From Tamlana flava (GTDB lineage Bacteria; Bacteroidota; Bacteroidia; Flavobacteriales; Flavobacteriaceae): a DNA stretch of 64,000 nucleotides. The notes beneath the pieces were generated by a model, which was given only the letters and a program-made list of their open reading frames with translations, had not been told where the DNA came from and did no database searches. Location: contig NZ_JBGGTX010000002.1 in NCBI RefSeq assembly GCF_041287255.1, positions 962,219 to 1,026,218 on the forward strand, read 5' to 3'. Shown here piece after piece: positions 25,497 to 35,500 of this stretch. The stretch's first letter is position 1, and every line of letters starts with the position of its first letter. The position numbers and the translations under genes are program-made.

Positions 25497-26156
25497 TTAC
25501 CAATCTCTAATTTTCCCTCGATGCCAAAAATGACCACTTTCAGGATTGCTACTTAATAAATTTCTAATATCTTTTGCCACATCTGTTGGTTTTCTTGAGG
25601 CATTATTTCCGCCCATATCTGTTTGCGTCCATCCCGGGTCAAAAGAAGAAACAATGATATTTTGTTTTTCAAGTCTTTTTGCCAGTAGTTTTGTGTACAT
25701 ATTTAATGCAGACTTAGACATTTTATAGTGTGGTTGAAATTCATCAAAATTCTTTTCGCTGAACGAACCCCAATCGGAAGTAATATTGATAATTTGTCCG
25801 TTATCATTAAAATTAGAAATTAGCTTTTCAGTAAGCTCAATAGTTCCGAATAGATTCACATTAAATGTCTGTCTTAAGTGGTCTATGTTTATTGCAGATT
25901 CATTCCAGTTTTCTAATAAAATACCAGCATTATTAACAAGAAAATCAATTTTTGTATTTCCAAACATATTAATGAAGTCGGTTATCGATTCACTTTCAGA
26001 AAGATTTAGTCTATAACATTCAAAGTTTGGTTTTGAAATGGAACAATTACCCGAAGTTGAGGTGCCAATAATTTTTATGTCATCATCATTAGTCAGTAAG
26101 TCAACCGTGGCCAATCCAATGCCCCTGCTACATCCAGTTATTATTCCAGTTTTCAT
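25497..26156 (-). CDS. Short-chain dehydrogenase/reductase
   Basis: A 219-aa classical SDR: TGxxxGIG as ITGCSRGIGLATVDLL, NNAG as LVNNAGILLEN, the catalytic Tyr-x3-Lys as HYKMSKSALNMY and the late SSFDPGWTQTDMGG. It would reduce or oxidise a carbonyl or alcohol with NAD(P). The substrate is unknown. It forms a pair with the following membrane-protein gene (13-base gap) at the edge of an accessory region. Confidence 0.85.
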   Translation of the reverse strand: MKTGIITGCSRGIGLATVDLLTNDDDIKIIGTSTSGNCSISKPNFECYRLNLSESESITDFINMFGNTKIDFLVNNAGILLENWNESAINIDHLRQTFNVNLFGTIELTEKLISNFNDNGQIINITSDWGSFSEKNFDEFQPHYKMSKSALNMYTKLLAKRLEKQNIIVSSFDPGWTQTDMGGNNASRKPTDVAKDIRNLLSSNPESGHFWHRGKIRDW

Positions 26157-26169
26157 TTTCGGTTAGGTT

Positions 26170-26790
26170 TTATAAAATGGTTTTCTTTTTCATTTTTAAA
26201 TTAAGGGCAACTGTCCAGGAGAGTATCAGGATGAAAGCTGCTTTTTGTACCAAAGGAGAATATTGTATTAAGTTTTCATTATAGTAGAACAAATTATTCA
26301 TGCCCACAATTACCATACAGAATATTCCAAATACTTTGAAAAAAGTGAATTTGTTTTTATGAAGTGCCCTAATCATTCCAATAATAACCACAACACCACA
26401 TATACTTAGAATGGTAGTCATGACGTCATGAAATTTTGTGAAAATGAAAACTGCCGACAACATTCCCAACGCACCAGAAATTTTTATAGTTAAATTCCAA
26501 TTTCTGTTTTTTTCAAAGTAGTCTGCAAATTGAAAGAAGAAAAATGTCATACTGATGCAAAGCATACTTATTGCCCCAATGGCAACCGGTCTTGCATTAT
26601 TTTTGAGGCCATTTATACCATTTTCGCTCATTAAGTTACACCAATAGTTGTTGCTCCAATCAAACCCTAAAGAGTTAATATCTGCTTGTGAACCTCCAGG
26701 GTATAATGTAGCAGCATAAATGTAAAGTATGATGAAAATAAAAATCCCTATGGTGGGCAGAAATCTTAATGATTCTTTGGCATTTATCAT
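26170..26790 (-). CDS. Membrane protein resembling the DUF998 group
   Basis: A 206-aa protein with about six hydrophobic helices (FLPTIGIFIFIILYIYAATL, AIGAISMLCISMTFFFFQFA and others). The first periplasmic loop holds LGFDWSNNYWCNLMSENGIN, which resembles DUF998-type proteins; this family assignment is only tentative. The function is unknown. It lies between the SDR gene and a large attC-like element. Confidence 0.6.
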   Translation of the reverse strand: MINAKESLRFLPTIGIFIFIILYIYAATLYPGGSQADINSLGFDWSNNYWCNLMSENGINGLKNNARPVAIGAISMLCISMTFFFFQFADYFEKNRNWNLTIKISGALGMLSAVFIFTKFHDVMTTILSICGVVVIIGMIRALHKNKFTFFKVFGIFCMVIVGMNNLFYYNENLIQYSPLVQKAAFILILSWTVALNLKMKKKTIL

Positions 26791-26815
26791 ATTTTTCTCT
26801 TTCCACTAATGTGCT

Positions 26816-27223
26816 GCAACGTCCTGCTAAACGCAGTTCGGTCATGAGAACGAAGATACAAAAAGAGGGAGACAATGCAGCCTTTGTGAGCGCTGCCACG
26901 CGAGCGACGGCGGCATTGTCCCTCTCGCCCATAAATTTCCCTTAGGAAATTATATTGGCGAGCCACTTTATTGAATCGGGAGTTCGATTGGCCGGGCCAA
27001 ATTGCTTTTAGCACTGCAGATGGCTTACGTTTTCCCTCGATGGGCAGTGGAAGTTGTATTGAGCAAAAAGGCCTTTTTCAATTTGGTTTAGCAGGACGAT
27101 GGAATACATGCACCGAAAGGGCGGGAGCAACGGAGTTGCGTATCCATTTTGGTCAGCTTTCGCTGAATGTATTCCATCGGTCTTGTATAAAAACCGTTTC
27201 AATGGGTTTTATGCTTTGTTGGC
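26816..27223. repeat. Large attC-like structured element (408 bases)
   Basis: The ends fit the plan of the other elements in this window: AAC-GTCCT-GCTAAACGC on the left and GGGTTTTATGC-TTT-GTT on the right, nearly complementary arms with 5- and 3-base spacers. Inside are several perfect or near-perfect hairpins: AGAGGGAGACAATGCAGCC against GGCGGCATTGTCCCTCT (26872-26926), AATTTCC-CTTA-GGAAATT (26934-26951), and CGATGGAATACAT against ATGTATTCCATCG (about 27098-27180) enclosing GCAAC-GGA-GTTGC. The end motif CGTCCTGCTAAAC is also repeated inverted near 27087-27099. The first 126 bases recur identically at 63875-64000. Confidence 0.6.
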
Positions 27224-27256
27224 AGTTTTAAATTCAAATGAAATTTTCGCTTAAAT

Positions 27257-27673
27257 CTAATCATTAACTCTACGCCATCCGACCGCTAAACCGTTTTCCA
27301 CTTCCATTCCAACACCTTTAGCAGCGACTTTCCCTTTAATAAGCCACGAAACATAGTAAAAATCTCCTGTCTTTTCTATTACAAGGTCATATTCATCTGA
27401 AAAATCTCCATTCTCATAAAAATATCGAACGTGATAATTTCCAACATATCCACTTTCTTTTGGTCCTCCAGTTGCTATTCCAGGACCACTGTAAGCGTTT
27501 CCCCAATTCCATCTTGCGAATAATGTTCCAGGAGTATTGCTTTTTGTGTATAATACAAAGCCTATATTTAAGGGTTCTTTTTTATCTGATTCCGTGTCAT
27601 TTTGAGAATAAGAAAGGATTGGAAGAACAGCAAAAATCAGAATCAATAATAAATTCAGTCGATTATTTTTCAT
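27257..27673 (-). CDS. Hypothetical secreted protein
   Basis: A 138-aa protein with a signal peptide (MKNNRLNLLLILIFAVLPIL, cleavage near SYSQ). The mature part (ARWNWGNAYSGPGIATGGPK, HVRYFYENGDFSDEYDLVIE, WLIKGKVAAKGVGMEVENG) looks like a small beta-rich domain, but I know no named family. It lies between the attC-like element and a degenerate repeat, both signs of an accessory gene. Confidence 0.65.
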   Translation of the reverse strand: MKNNRLNLLLILIFAVLPILSYSQNDTESDKKEPLNIGFVLYTKSNTPGTLFARWNWGNAYSGPGIATGGPKESGYVGNYHVRYFYENGDFSDEYDLVIEKTGDFYYVSWLIKGKVAAKGVGMEVENGLAVGWRRVND

Positions 27674-27719
27674 TATATTTTTGTTTTAGTTAAACGTATT
27701 CAGTTAGAATTACTGCCAC

Positions 27720-27858
27720 CTCGTTATATCCCATATTTTATTCCTCCTATCCCTAAATAAAATCGGATATCCCAAATTTTGTTGGTGTTGTCCTATTAAA
27801 TATAATCTATATTTTGTTATTTAAAAATCCCAACAAAAACTGTCGGGATTTTTATTTG
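27720..27858. repeat. Degenerate direct repeat, copy A, with terminator palindrome
   Basis: About 140 bases similar (roughly 70 percent by eye) to 30613-30752. An exactly shared core is AAATATAATCTATATTTTG, and both copies end in a palindrome AAAAATCCC...GGGATTTTT with T-rich flank. Copy A lies downstream of a small membrane-protein gene and can act as its terminator. Confidence 0.7.
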
Positions 27859-27897
27859 GTCTTTATTTGATTTCCGATATAATTCTGATTTGTATCC

Positions 27898-28257
27898 TCA
27901 GGAAGAAAAAGCTCTTTTTTTAAGAATGCCAAAAATCAGCACCATAATTCCGATAATTGAAATTGGTAGTGCTACCATTCCAACCAAAGCAGCATTTTCC
28001 CATACTTCAAATATGCATAACAGTACCAGTCCGTACCAAACTAGCATTAAGATGCCTGAAATAAGTTCATATTTCCAAAGACATATAAAGGCCGCAAGGA
28101 AAATGGCAAATAGCATATACACAGAAATGTCGGCAAAAGTGGGTTGTTTTGTTAACAGTGGAACTCCTTCATCAATTAGGAATAGAATATACCCCATTAA
28201 TGCCAGTAACCCCAGTATTCTTATAATTAAACGGTAAATTCTAAATGACTTTTTCAT
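27898..28257 (-). CDS. Hypothetical membrane protein, about four helices
   Basis: A 119-aa integral membrane protein with hydrophobic segments at about residues 10-28 (IIRILGLLALMGYILFLI), 43-61, 65-83 and 90-112. There is no signature I recognise. It lies 55 bases downstream of the SLC12-type transporter gene on the same strand and together they are bracketed by the direct repeats A and B, so they may have moved as a unit. Confidence 0.65.
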   Translation of the reverse strand: MKKSFRIYRLIIRILGLLALMGYILFLIDEGVPLLTKQPTFADISVYMLFAIFLAAFICLWKYELISGILMLVWYGLVLLCIFEVWENAALVGMVALPISIIGIMVLIFGILKKRAFSS

Positions 28258-28312
28258 TTGTCTCTTGTATTCAATTCTAATGGAGTTGCTTTAATTAGAA
28301 AAGGTCTTATTT

Positions 28313-30511
28313 TTAAACCAATACATTTTCAAATTCAGAATCAGAACAAAAAATTGCGGAAATGCGTGAATGGTTTACAATGTTCACCATATCCTCTGTT
28401 CTCATTCCTTTTTCGATACTGAAAATATTCACATCACTATTTCGTTCCATAACCACATTGGCAAGTAAGTCGCCCTTTTTCACGCTTATTGAAGTATGCT
28501 TTGGAAATCTAATCATGGTTCGAAAATCTTCCAAATCCTTCTCAGTAAATCTTAATTCTTCATTGTCATTAAGGATGTGTACATCAATATTTCCTTTCCA
28601 ATTGCGACAAATGAGTAAAGAAAGCAGCGTTGATAAATCATTGTTATTAATATTGAATGACTCTTTCCAATCAGTTGGTATATTGGTCATCCATAAATTG
28701 ATGCTCTTTTCAATTGCCAGACTTGCGGTAGAAAAGGGTATGTACATGATTAACCCAAAATTGTTTTTTATGGTATCTGTATATAGTTTGTCATAGTAGG
28801 ATAAATGCGATGATGATGGGTCAATACTTGTAAAAATCGTGTTTGGTTTGAAAAAAGCCGCATTTAACGATTGCATACTTGTGTTTACCGTTGTATTGAA
28901 TTCCAAATTATCAATTGTGGTGTATGATACAGAAATATCACTTTCTTTAAATTTTTTTACTGAATTTCTAAGAAAATTGTCAAGGTTTCGTTGTTCAATT
29001 TCATCTTCATTTCGCAAGGCCAATATTTTAATTGACCCTTTTGGATAAATAATTGAATGGATAAGTTTAAAAGAACTTCTAAGTTCTTTAGGCATGCTTA
29101 CCGGCATCAGTAAATCAGGCTGCCAAGACCTTACCTCCCTTTCTTGTCGCAGGTTGTTTGTTTTTTTTGTGGCCCATTCTGCCAATGCAGTAAATAGCCC
29201 GCTCCTGGAATCGCCTGCTGAAGATTTAATGTTCATTTTTACGAGATACAGGTAGAAGGCTATAATCAGTACCAATGAAAATAATGCGACTATAACATTC
29301 ATGACGAACATGATAGAAATTGAGCCTAATGCACCAATTATTGGAACTATGATGGGGATTTTAAGTGTTGGCCTATAACTGGGCAATCCCAATGCTTGCT
29401 CAACCAGTGCAACAACATTAACCATGGCATAAGTTATCATAAAAAACATGGTTAAGATAGGTGCAATGGTGTTTAAGTTTCGCAGTGAAATTCCTATAAC
29501 AACAATAATGGCTGTAATGATCATGGCATTTTTGGGTTCACCCTTCCAAGAAAGTTTTGCAAGGCTTTTGCTTTTGGGCAGGATATTTTTTTCACCCAAG
29601 GCCAATAATATTCTTGGAGCGCCTACAAAAGAACCAAGTGCAGAGGAAAGGGTGGCGCCCAATAATCCAGCCAAAACAATTGGTGTGAATAACGCCTTGT
29701 CAATAAACACATTGTAATTTCGGGTTAATTCGTCAGGAGAGGCAATTAAGGCTGCAACAAAAATTAAACTGATATAAATTATCGTGGTAATTATTACTGA
29801 TGAGATTGTTCCAAAAGGAATGCTCTTTCTCGGGTTTGCTAAATCCCCAGACATATTGGCGCCAGCCATAACCCCTGTTACCGCCGGAAAAAAGACGGCA
29901 AACACCATCCAAAAAGAAGAACCGCTAAAATCATTTTCTATAGAACCTTCATACTTTCCAAACCACTCTAGGTTAAAATTCAGTTCATTAGTGAATAATG
30001 CCCCATATATAGAAATCAAAGAAAGTACCATAATGCCAAGAATGACATATTGTATTTTAAAAGCAAAACTGGTACTAACAAAGGCAATGGCCATCAAGAG
30101 TGAAAAAATACCGATATCAAGGAATAAAGGATTGATGGCAGGTAGAAGCGTTTGTAAACCCTCCCTAAATCCAAAGATATACATGGCGACCGCAACTGCC
30201 TGTGCAAAATAAAATGGAATACCTATGGCGCCTCCAATTTCTAAGCCAAGCGATTGGGAGATAAGACTGAATGCGCCACCACTTCCAATCCTAATATTTG
30301 TTGTAATGGATGATAAACTAAGTGCAGTAGTGAAGGTAATTGCAACTGATATGAAAACTATAGCTAATGCACCTAAAACACCGGCATTGCCAACTACCCA
30401 TGGCTGCCTAATGTACATAATCACACCCAGAATGGTAAGTGTTGTAGGTGTAAATACCCCAGCCAAAGTGCCAAATGTTTTTTTCTCCTTTATCTTTTTA
30501 TTTGGTTCCAT
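28313..30511 (-). CDS. SLC12-type cation-chloride cotransporter / APC-family permease
   Basis: A 732-aa protein. About twelve transmembrane helices fill residues 15-430, starting with the signature GVFTPTTLTILGVIMYIR and containing FAVFFPAVTGVMAGANMSGD, both typical of bacterial members of the cation-chloride cotransporter family (SLC12, in the APC superfamily). A soluble C-terminal region (about 440-732) ends with KGMRTEDMVNIVNHSRISAI, as in that family. It probably moves ions or amino acids; substrate specificity is not certain. The transporter and the following small membrane-protein gene lie between two direct repeats. Confidence 0.82.
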   Translation of the reverse strand: MEPNKKIKEKKTFGTLAGVFTPTTLTILGVIMYIRQPWVVGNAGVLGALAIVFISVAITFTTALSLSSITTNIRIGSGGAFSLISQSLGLEIGGAIGIPFYFAQAVAVAMYIFGFREGLQTLLPAINPLFLDIGIFSLLMAIAFVSTSFAFKIQYVILGIMVLSLISIYGALFTNELNFNLEWFGKYEGSIENDFSGSSFWMVFAVFFPAVTGVMAGANMSGDLANPRKSIPFGTISSVIITTIIYISLIFVAALIASPDELTRNYNVFIDKALFTPIVLAGLLGATLSSALGSFVGAPRILLALGEKNILPKSKSLAKLSWKGEPKNAMIITAIIVVIGISLRNLNTIAPILTMFFMITYAMVNVVALVEQALGLPSYRPTLKIPIIVPIIGALGSISIMFVMNVIVALFSLVLIIAFYLYLVKMNIKSSAGDSRSGLFTALAEWATKKTNNLRQEREVRSWQPDLLMPVSMPKELRSSFKLIHSIIYPKGSIKILALRNEDEIEQRNLDNFLRNSVKKFKESDISVSYTTIDNLEFNTTVNTSMQSLNAAFFKPNTIFTSIDPSSSHLSYYDKLYTDTIKNNFGLIMYIPFSTASLAIEKSINLWMTNIPTDWKESFNINNNDLSTLLSLLICRNWKGNIDVHILNDNEELRFTEKDLEDFRTMIRFPKHTSISVKKGDLLANVVMERNSDVNIFSIEKGMRTEDMVNIVNHSRISAIFCSDSEFENVLV

Positions 30512-30821
30512 CTTGGTTTAAGACTCGATATTCATTGCAAATTTGAATTTTTCAATTTGAGCTTTTATTCAGTTTTTATAACTCATATCAATTTTCACTG
30601 AATGTTTACCATCTCGTAATATTCTAACATTTATTTCTCTCATCTCGAAAATAAAAACGGGATATGTCTAGTTTTTAGTTGTGTCGTCTTATAAATATAA
30701 TCTATATTTTGCTATAAAAAAATCCCAACATTTTTGTTGGGATTTTTATTTGAGTGGAGATGCGATTTTCTTCATTTTGACTGAGTTCAATACGATAGAA
30801 AATCGGATTGACGTTGAGAAA
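30512..30821. other. Gene-free stretch upstream of the SLC12 gene
   Basis: It holds the upstream region of the transporter gene, repeat copy B, and about 70 bases leading to the decayed aspS fragment. No convincing ORF is seen. Confidence 0.6.
30613..30752. repeat. Degenerate direct repeat, copy B, with terminator palindrome
   Basis: Same orientation as copy A at 27720. It ends in a perfect 13-bp stem (AAAAATCCCAACA, loop TTTT) with T runs on either strand. It follows the stop codon of the aspS remnant on the minus strand, so it was probably the terminator of the gene that once stood there. Confidence 0.7.
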
Positions 30822-30890
30822 TTATTTCCGAATCACTTTCACATTCATTTCCTCCATTTTTTTGTTGGACAACAGAGAAGGCGCGCCAAA
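30822..30890 (-). pseudogene. 3' end fragment of an aspartyl-tRNA synthetase gene
   Basis: Read on the minus strand this gives FGAPSLLSNKKMEEMNVKVI then RK and a stop codon. The intact gatB-aspS gene ends FGAPSLLSDKKVEEMNVKII then KSKN, so the match is clear. Only the last 23 codons remain. The fragment joins the DUF2911 pseudogene at the shared bases TTTGG, which suggests illegitimate recombination at a microhomology. It may be what is left of a stand-alone aspS or a partial duplication of the fused gene. Confidence 0.75.
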
Positions 30891-31182
30891 CATCTGTGTC
30901 CTTAATTAATATGATAGTACATTCTGTTTCACAATAAATGGTGTATAGAGAATATGTGCCTAATTTTATTGCCTTACACCAAAGGCCATGTCCTGAAAAA
31001 ACTTAATTTCTGTGGCTTCATTGGCACCTGTACGCCATACTGTGTCATTGGGGGCAAGTGTGCTTAATTCCCGTTCTTTAAGTTGGGACCTGCTATAAAT
31101 CACCTTGGCCATAGGAGCTGCATTTCTAACGGTTCTGCAATAGGCAATGTAAAGGGGCTTTTGTCCAATCCTGAGAATTTTT
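30886..31182 (-). pseudogene. DUF2911 pseudogene, frameshifted and truncated
   Basis: The minus strand reads, over three frames, as a close relative of the DUF2911 protein at 24380-24907: KFSGLDKSP, then after a frameshift LYIAYCRTVRNAAPMAKVIY and LAPNDTVWRTGANEATEIKF, then after a second frameshift KLGTYSLYTIYCETECTIIL and KDTDVW. The signal peptide end is unrecognisable and the C-terminal part is replaced by the aspS fragment. It encodes no working protein. Confidence 0.85.
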
Positions 31183-31295
31183 GCTGCTAAAAATATTAAG
31201 GTTATTCTTTATAATGTCTTAAAGATAAGTGCAAATCATCTTAAAATTCTTATAAAAGTTAGTCTAAAATGTTAAAGTTGCGATTCAGGATAACA

Positions 31296-32582
31296 CTACT
31301 TTTTAATGAATTTTACGGATTCACGACCGGTATTGTTATGAAGATTTATAAAATATGTGCCAGATGGCAAATCTTCAAGATTAAAGGTATAATCTTTTTT
31401 TGTTTTTGATAAAATGATATCTCTAGCCAATTGTCTGATGAATTTTCCGTTGACATCATAAAGCTCCATAAGCAAATTATCATCCGATTCGAACACAATA
31501 CTAAATTCCAATATCGATTCAATGGGATTGCTTTTTAGGGAGGTATTTAATTTGGTTCTATTTTTTTCGCCAAAAGGCTCAATGCCCAAAGGGGTTTCCG
31601 TATACTTGTAGAGGGAAGTCCCGCTTGCGTAGGCCAATGTTGGGCTTATAATGAATATGCGGTTTAAGTTACTGCCGATATTTAAGTTTGTCCAAGTTTG
31701 ACCGCCATTTAAAGTTTCATAAAAACCAGTAGAGTGTCCACCCATCCACCCATGGTTTTCATCAATAAAGCCAACAGCCTGTATTTCGGTTTCGGGTGCA
31801 TCATAGCTAGTCCATGTTAAACCATCATCCGTAGATTTTACCAGTTTTCCTGAATTGGGAGTAACCGCTGCAATAGATCCAAAAATTACGTTGGGATTAC
31901 TTTCCAATAATTGTAGTTTCCAAACATATTCTCCAACGATATTCGAATTGAAAATTTCAGTCCAAGAGGCTCCGCCATCTGTTGTTTTTAAAATGGTGCC
32001 GCCATTGCTGCTTCTTCCGGAAACGAATCCAATGTCTTCTGTTAAAAAATTGATTTCAACCAATGCGTTGGCATAAGCAGACATATTGATAAATTGCCAT
32101 GTTTCTCCGCTATCAGATGATTTGATGATGTGCGCTGGCGTAAAGTAAGCGCCGCAACCGTAAATGGTGGATGGGCCAACGGCATCCAGTCCACAAATAG
32201 CATGTGGGTTAGGGGATATGTTAGATACTAAAGTCCAATTATTCCCACCGTCTATGGTTTTGAAGAATTTGCCATTTAAGGTACCAAGAAACCCAATATT
32301 TTCATTGAGAAATTCAATGTTTCTAAAATAATAATTTCCGCCAAGAATCGATTCGTTTAACTGCTCAGTCCAATTTTTACCGCCATCAATTGTTTTGTAC
32401 ACAGCCGCATAATAACCATTTGCGGCCCATCCCAAATTTTCATTAATAAAGAATACATCGTCAAATCTTTGATTGTTTATGTTTGAAATACTATTAATAA
32501 GAGGTTGCCATGAAGCCTGTGCATAGGTTTTTATTATGCAAAGGAAACAAAAGAACAGAATGACTCTCCTATAATAGAACAT
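31296..32582 (-). CDS. YCF48-like beta-propeller protein with T9SS sorting domain
   Basis: A 428-aa secreted protein: a signal peptide (VILFFCFLCIIKTYAQA), repeated propeller units with the pattern KTxDGGxxWT (YKTIDGGKNWTEQ, FKTIDGGNNWTLV, LKTTDGGASWTEI, YETLNGGQTWTNL) and a C-terminal Por-type sorting domain from about residue 345 (LKSNPIESILEFSI, ELYDVNGKFIRQL, LPSGTYFINLH, ESVKFIKK). The tail directs export through the type IX secretion system to the cell surface. The propeller family resembles plant and cyanobacterial YCF48 assembly factors; the actual partner is unknown. Confidence 0.85.
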   Translation of the reverse strand: MFYYRRVILFFCFLCIIKTYAQASWQPLINSISNINNQRFDDVFFINENLGWAANGYYAAVYKTIDGGKNWTEQLNESILGGNYYFRNIEFLNENIGFLGTLNGKFFKTIDGGNNWTLVSNISPNPHAICGLDAVGPSTIYGCGAYFTPAHIIKSSDSGETWQFINMSAYANALVEINFLTEDIGFVSGRSSNGGTILKTTDGGASWTEIFNSNIVGEYVWKLQLLESNPNVIFGSIAAVTPNSGKLVKSTDDGLTWTSYDAPETEIQAVGFIDENHGWMGGHSTGFYETLNGGQTWTNLNIGSNLNRIFIISPTLAYASGTSLYKYTETPLGIEPFGEKNRTKLNTSLKSNPIESILEFSIVFESDDNLLMELYDVNGKFIRQLARDIILSKTKKDYTFNLEDLPSGTYFINLHNNTGRESVKFIKK

Positions 32583-32593
32583 CTTTATTGGTT

Positions 32594-35500
32594 TCAGTTT
32601 TTACTTTTGATGATTTTTACATTCATTTCTTCTACCTTTTTATCGGACAAAAGCGAAGGTGCGCCAAATAATAAATCGTCGCTGGTGCCTGTTTTTGGGA
32701 AAGCCATTACTTCCCTAATGGATGATTTTTTCTCTAAAATCATCATCAATCTATCTACACCCCAAGCAATTCCACCGTGTGGTGGTGCCCCATAATGGAA
32801 GGCTTTGTACATGGTGCCTACGCTTTTTAGCATTTCTTCTTTATTGTAACCCATGTTACGGTAGGTGGCCTCTAAAATTTCAGGTTTGTGAGCCCGCACC
32901 GAACCGCCGCCAATTTCGTAGCCGTTTAAGATTAAATCGTATTGCTGCGCGATGATACTTCCGATTTCTTCCTCTTTGCCATTCATATGTTTTTCAATGT
33001 CGTAAATGGCTGGCATAGAGAACGGGTTGTGGGTAAAGGTCCAACGGCCTTCGTCGGTTTTTTCAAACATCGGAAAATCAATAACCCATGCAGGTCTCAA
33101 TTCCTTCGGGTTGATTAATTTCAACATACTACCCAATTCCTGACGAACGGCATCCAAAGCTTTGTTGGCCGTGGCATAATCGGCAGCCGAGAAAAACACA
33201 ATATCACCTACTTGTGCGTTGGTAGTTTTAATTATTCCTGCGGCAATATCTTCACCTAAAAACTTGATAATGGGCGACTGCAAATCGTTTTCGTTTACAA
33301 TAATATAGGCCAACCCGCCCAAACCGTGTTGTTGGGCTATGGCGGTCAGTTTTTCAATTTGCCCTTTTGATAAACGCTTTTTGCCTTGGTCTTCAGCCGA
33401 AACTTTAATGCATTTTACAATACCGCCATCGTCAATAGGTTTACTAAATACTTGGAATGTGGTATCCTTTACAATTTCGGTAATGTCTTGAAGTTTTAAA
33501 CCGAATCGTAAATCGGGTCTATCACAGCCATAGCTGTCCATAGCTTCTTTATAGGTCAATATTTCAAACGGACGCAAAATCCATTTGTTTCCATATATTT
33601 TGGTGACAATTTCATTAAACATTTTGGTGTTTAAATCTATAATTTGCTGCATACTGGCAAAGGCCATTTCAATATCCAATTGCGTGAATTCCGGTTGGCG
33701 ATCGCCACGGGAATCTTCATCCCTAAAACAACGGGCAATCTGGAAATACTTTTCGTAGCCACTTACCATCAACATTTGTTTAAACTGCTGTGGTGCTTGT
33801 GGCAAGGTATAAAACGCACCTGCCTGTTTTCTTGATGGCACGATGAATTCGCGTGCACCTTCATCGGTTCCAGCACTTAAAATTGGCGTTTCAATTTCCA
33901 AGAAATTTTCTTCATCCAAAATGTCGCGCAACAGTTTGATGACTTTGTGTCGGTTTACAATCACACGGCGCACATCGTCATTTCTGTGGTCTAAAAACTT
34001 ATACTGGAAACGTACGTTCTCGTTGGACTTGGTGGCTCGTTTTATTTCAAAAGGAAGTGTTCTAGATAGGTTTAACGTATCTAAATTGGTGGCTTGCAAT
34101 TCAATTTTTCCTGTTCTTAACGCAGGGTTATAATCGTCCTCTTTACGTTGAACAATGGTTCCCGAAACACTGATAACCGACTCTGGTTTTAGTTTTACCA
34201 ATTCGTCCAAATTTGGGAACGATTCCCTGCTCAAACGCACTTGGAACTTTTCGGAACTCGAATCGCGCAAATCGATAAATATAAGCTCGCCGTGGTCGCG
34301 TACACTCGATACCCATCCTGAAAAAGTGACTTTTTCTGAAATGCTTTCATCTGAAATATCAGTGATGAGGTGTGTTCTGTATTCGTCTTTTACAACAATA
34401 GGAATTTGCGGTAGAGCCTCTTCCTCTTTTTTGGTAGTTTGTTGTGGAGTTGTTCGTTGTTCAGTTGTACTTGCGCCTTCAGTCTTCATGCTTACAACTT
34501 CCCAAGAAAGCGCATCCAAAATTCCCTCGCGAATCACTTTTCCAGAAGCCCCCTTACCAATAATGCCAATTACTTTTCCAACTAAAATACCTGCTTTTCC
34601 TTGGTTGCCCGTTTTAATGTCGTTGGCAATGGCTTCATTTTCTGAAATCACTTTGGCAATGGCGGTCTCTATCTTTTCTTTGGAAATGGTGTTCTCTTCA
34701 AAATATTGGTTGTAATCAAAAGTTCTGTCTTTCAGATACTTGGTAATCGCATTTTGCACCAAAACCGACGTGATTTTTTCCTCTTTGAACAACTGAAAAA
34801 TTTCTATTAAATGTTCAATACGGTGAATATCGCCATAGTCATCGGCACCAATATTGTTCACCAAGGTTTTTGCCACAAACGATGGGTCTTTCAACACATC
34901 ATTTATTTGCATAAAGGTTTTAGAGCGTAAAGAATCTGCTGTAAAAAACTTGGCATCTTGTGGTAAAACACCACCTTTTATTAAAATGGATTCCACCGCA
35001 AATGGCAGTGAACTTACATCCACATCAATAGATTCTACAACGCTTTTTATATTTACAAAAGGTAAATCGGGCTCCGAAATAAAACGGTAATCGGCCTCAA
35101 ATTCCTTTTTACGCATCGTTTTTGTTTGCTTTAAATCGGCATCAAAAAGCACGGTGGTTTGCTCGGGCCTAAACTCTTTGTGCTCCAAATAATAGTTGAG
35201 TTGTTTTTCAACTTCCTCCTTTAAAGCCTCAACCATAAACTTAAACGAGTTGAGGTTTTTTATTTCGGTGCGCGGATTTAAATTATAGGTGTGTTTTTTA
35301 CGAAGTGAAACAGAAACATCCGATTTAAACTCTCCTTTTTCAAGGTTGGCTTCGGATATTTTTAAATTTTGAACAATGCGCTGAATGTATTGCGCATAAG
35401 TTGAAGCATCCTCAATATGGCGAATACACGGTGTGGTTACAATTTCAATTAGCGGTACGCCAGCTTTGTTGAAATCGACCAAAGAGATTTTCTTTTCGTG

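Noticed and set aside
26787..27231. Overlapping ORFs of 64-86 codons on both strands in the region after the DUF998-like gene
   Set aside because: They lie inside the structured attC-like element, have no family-like sequence, and arise because GC-rich hairpins leave few stop codons.
30681..30905. Plus-strand ORF of 74 codons across repeat copy B
   Set aside because: It crosses a terminator palindrome and is antisense to the clear aspS fragment.
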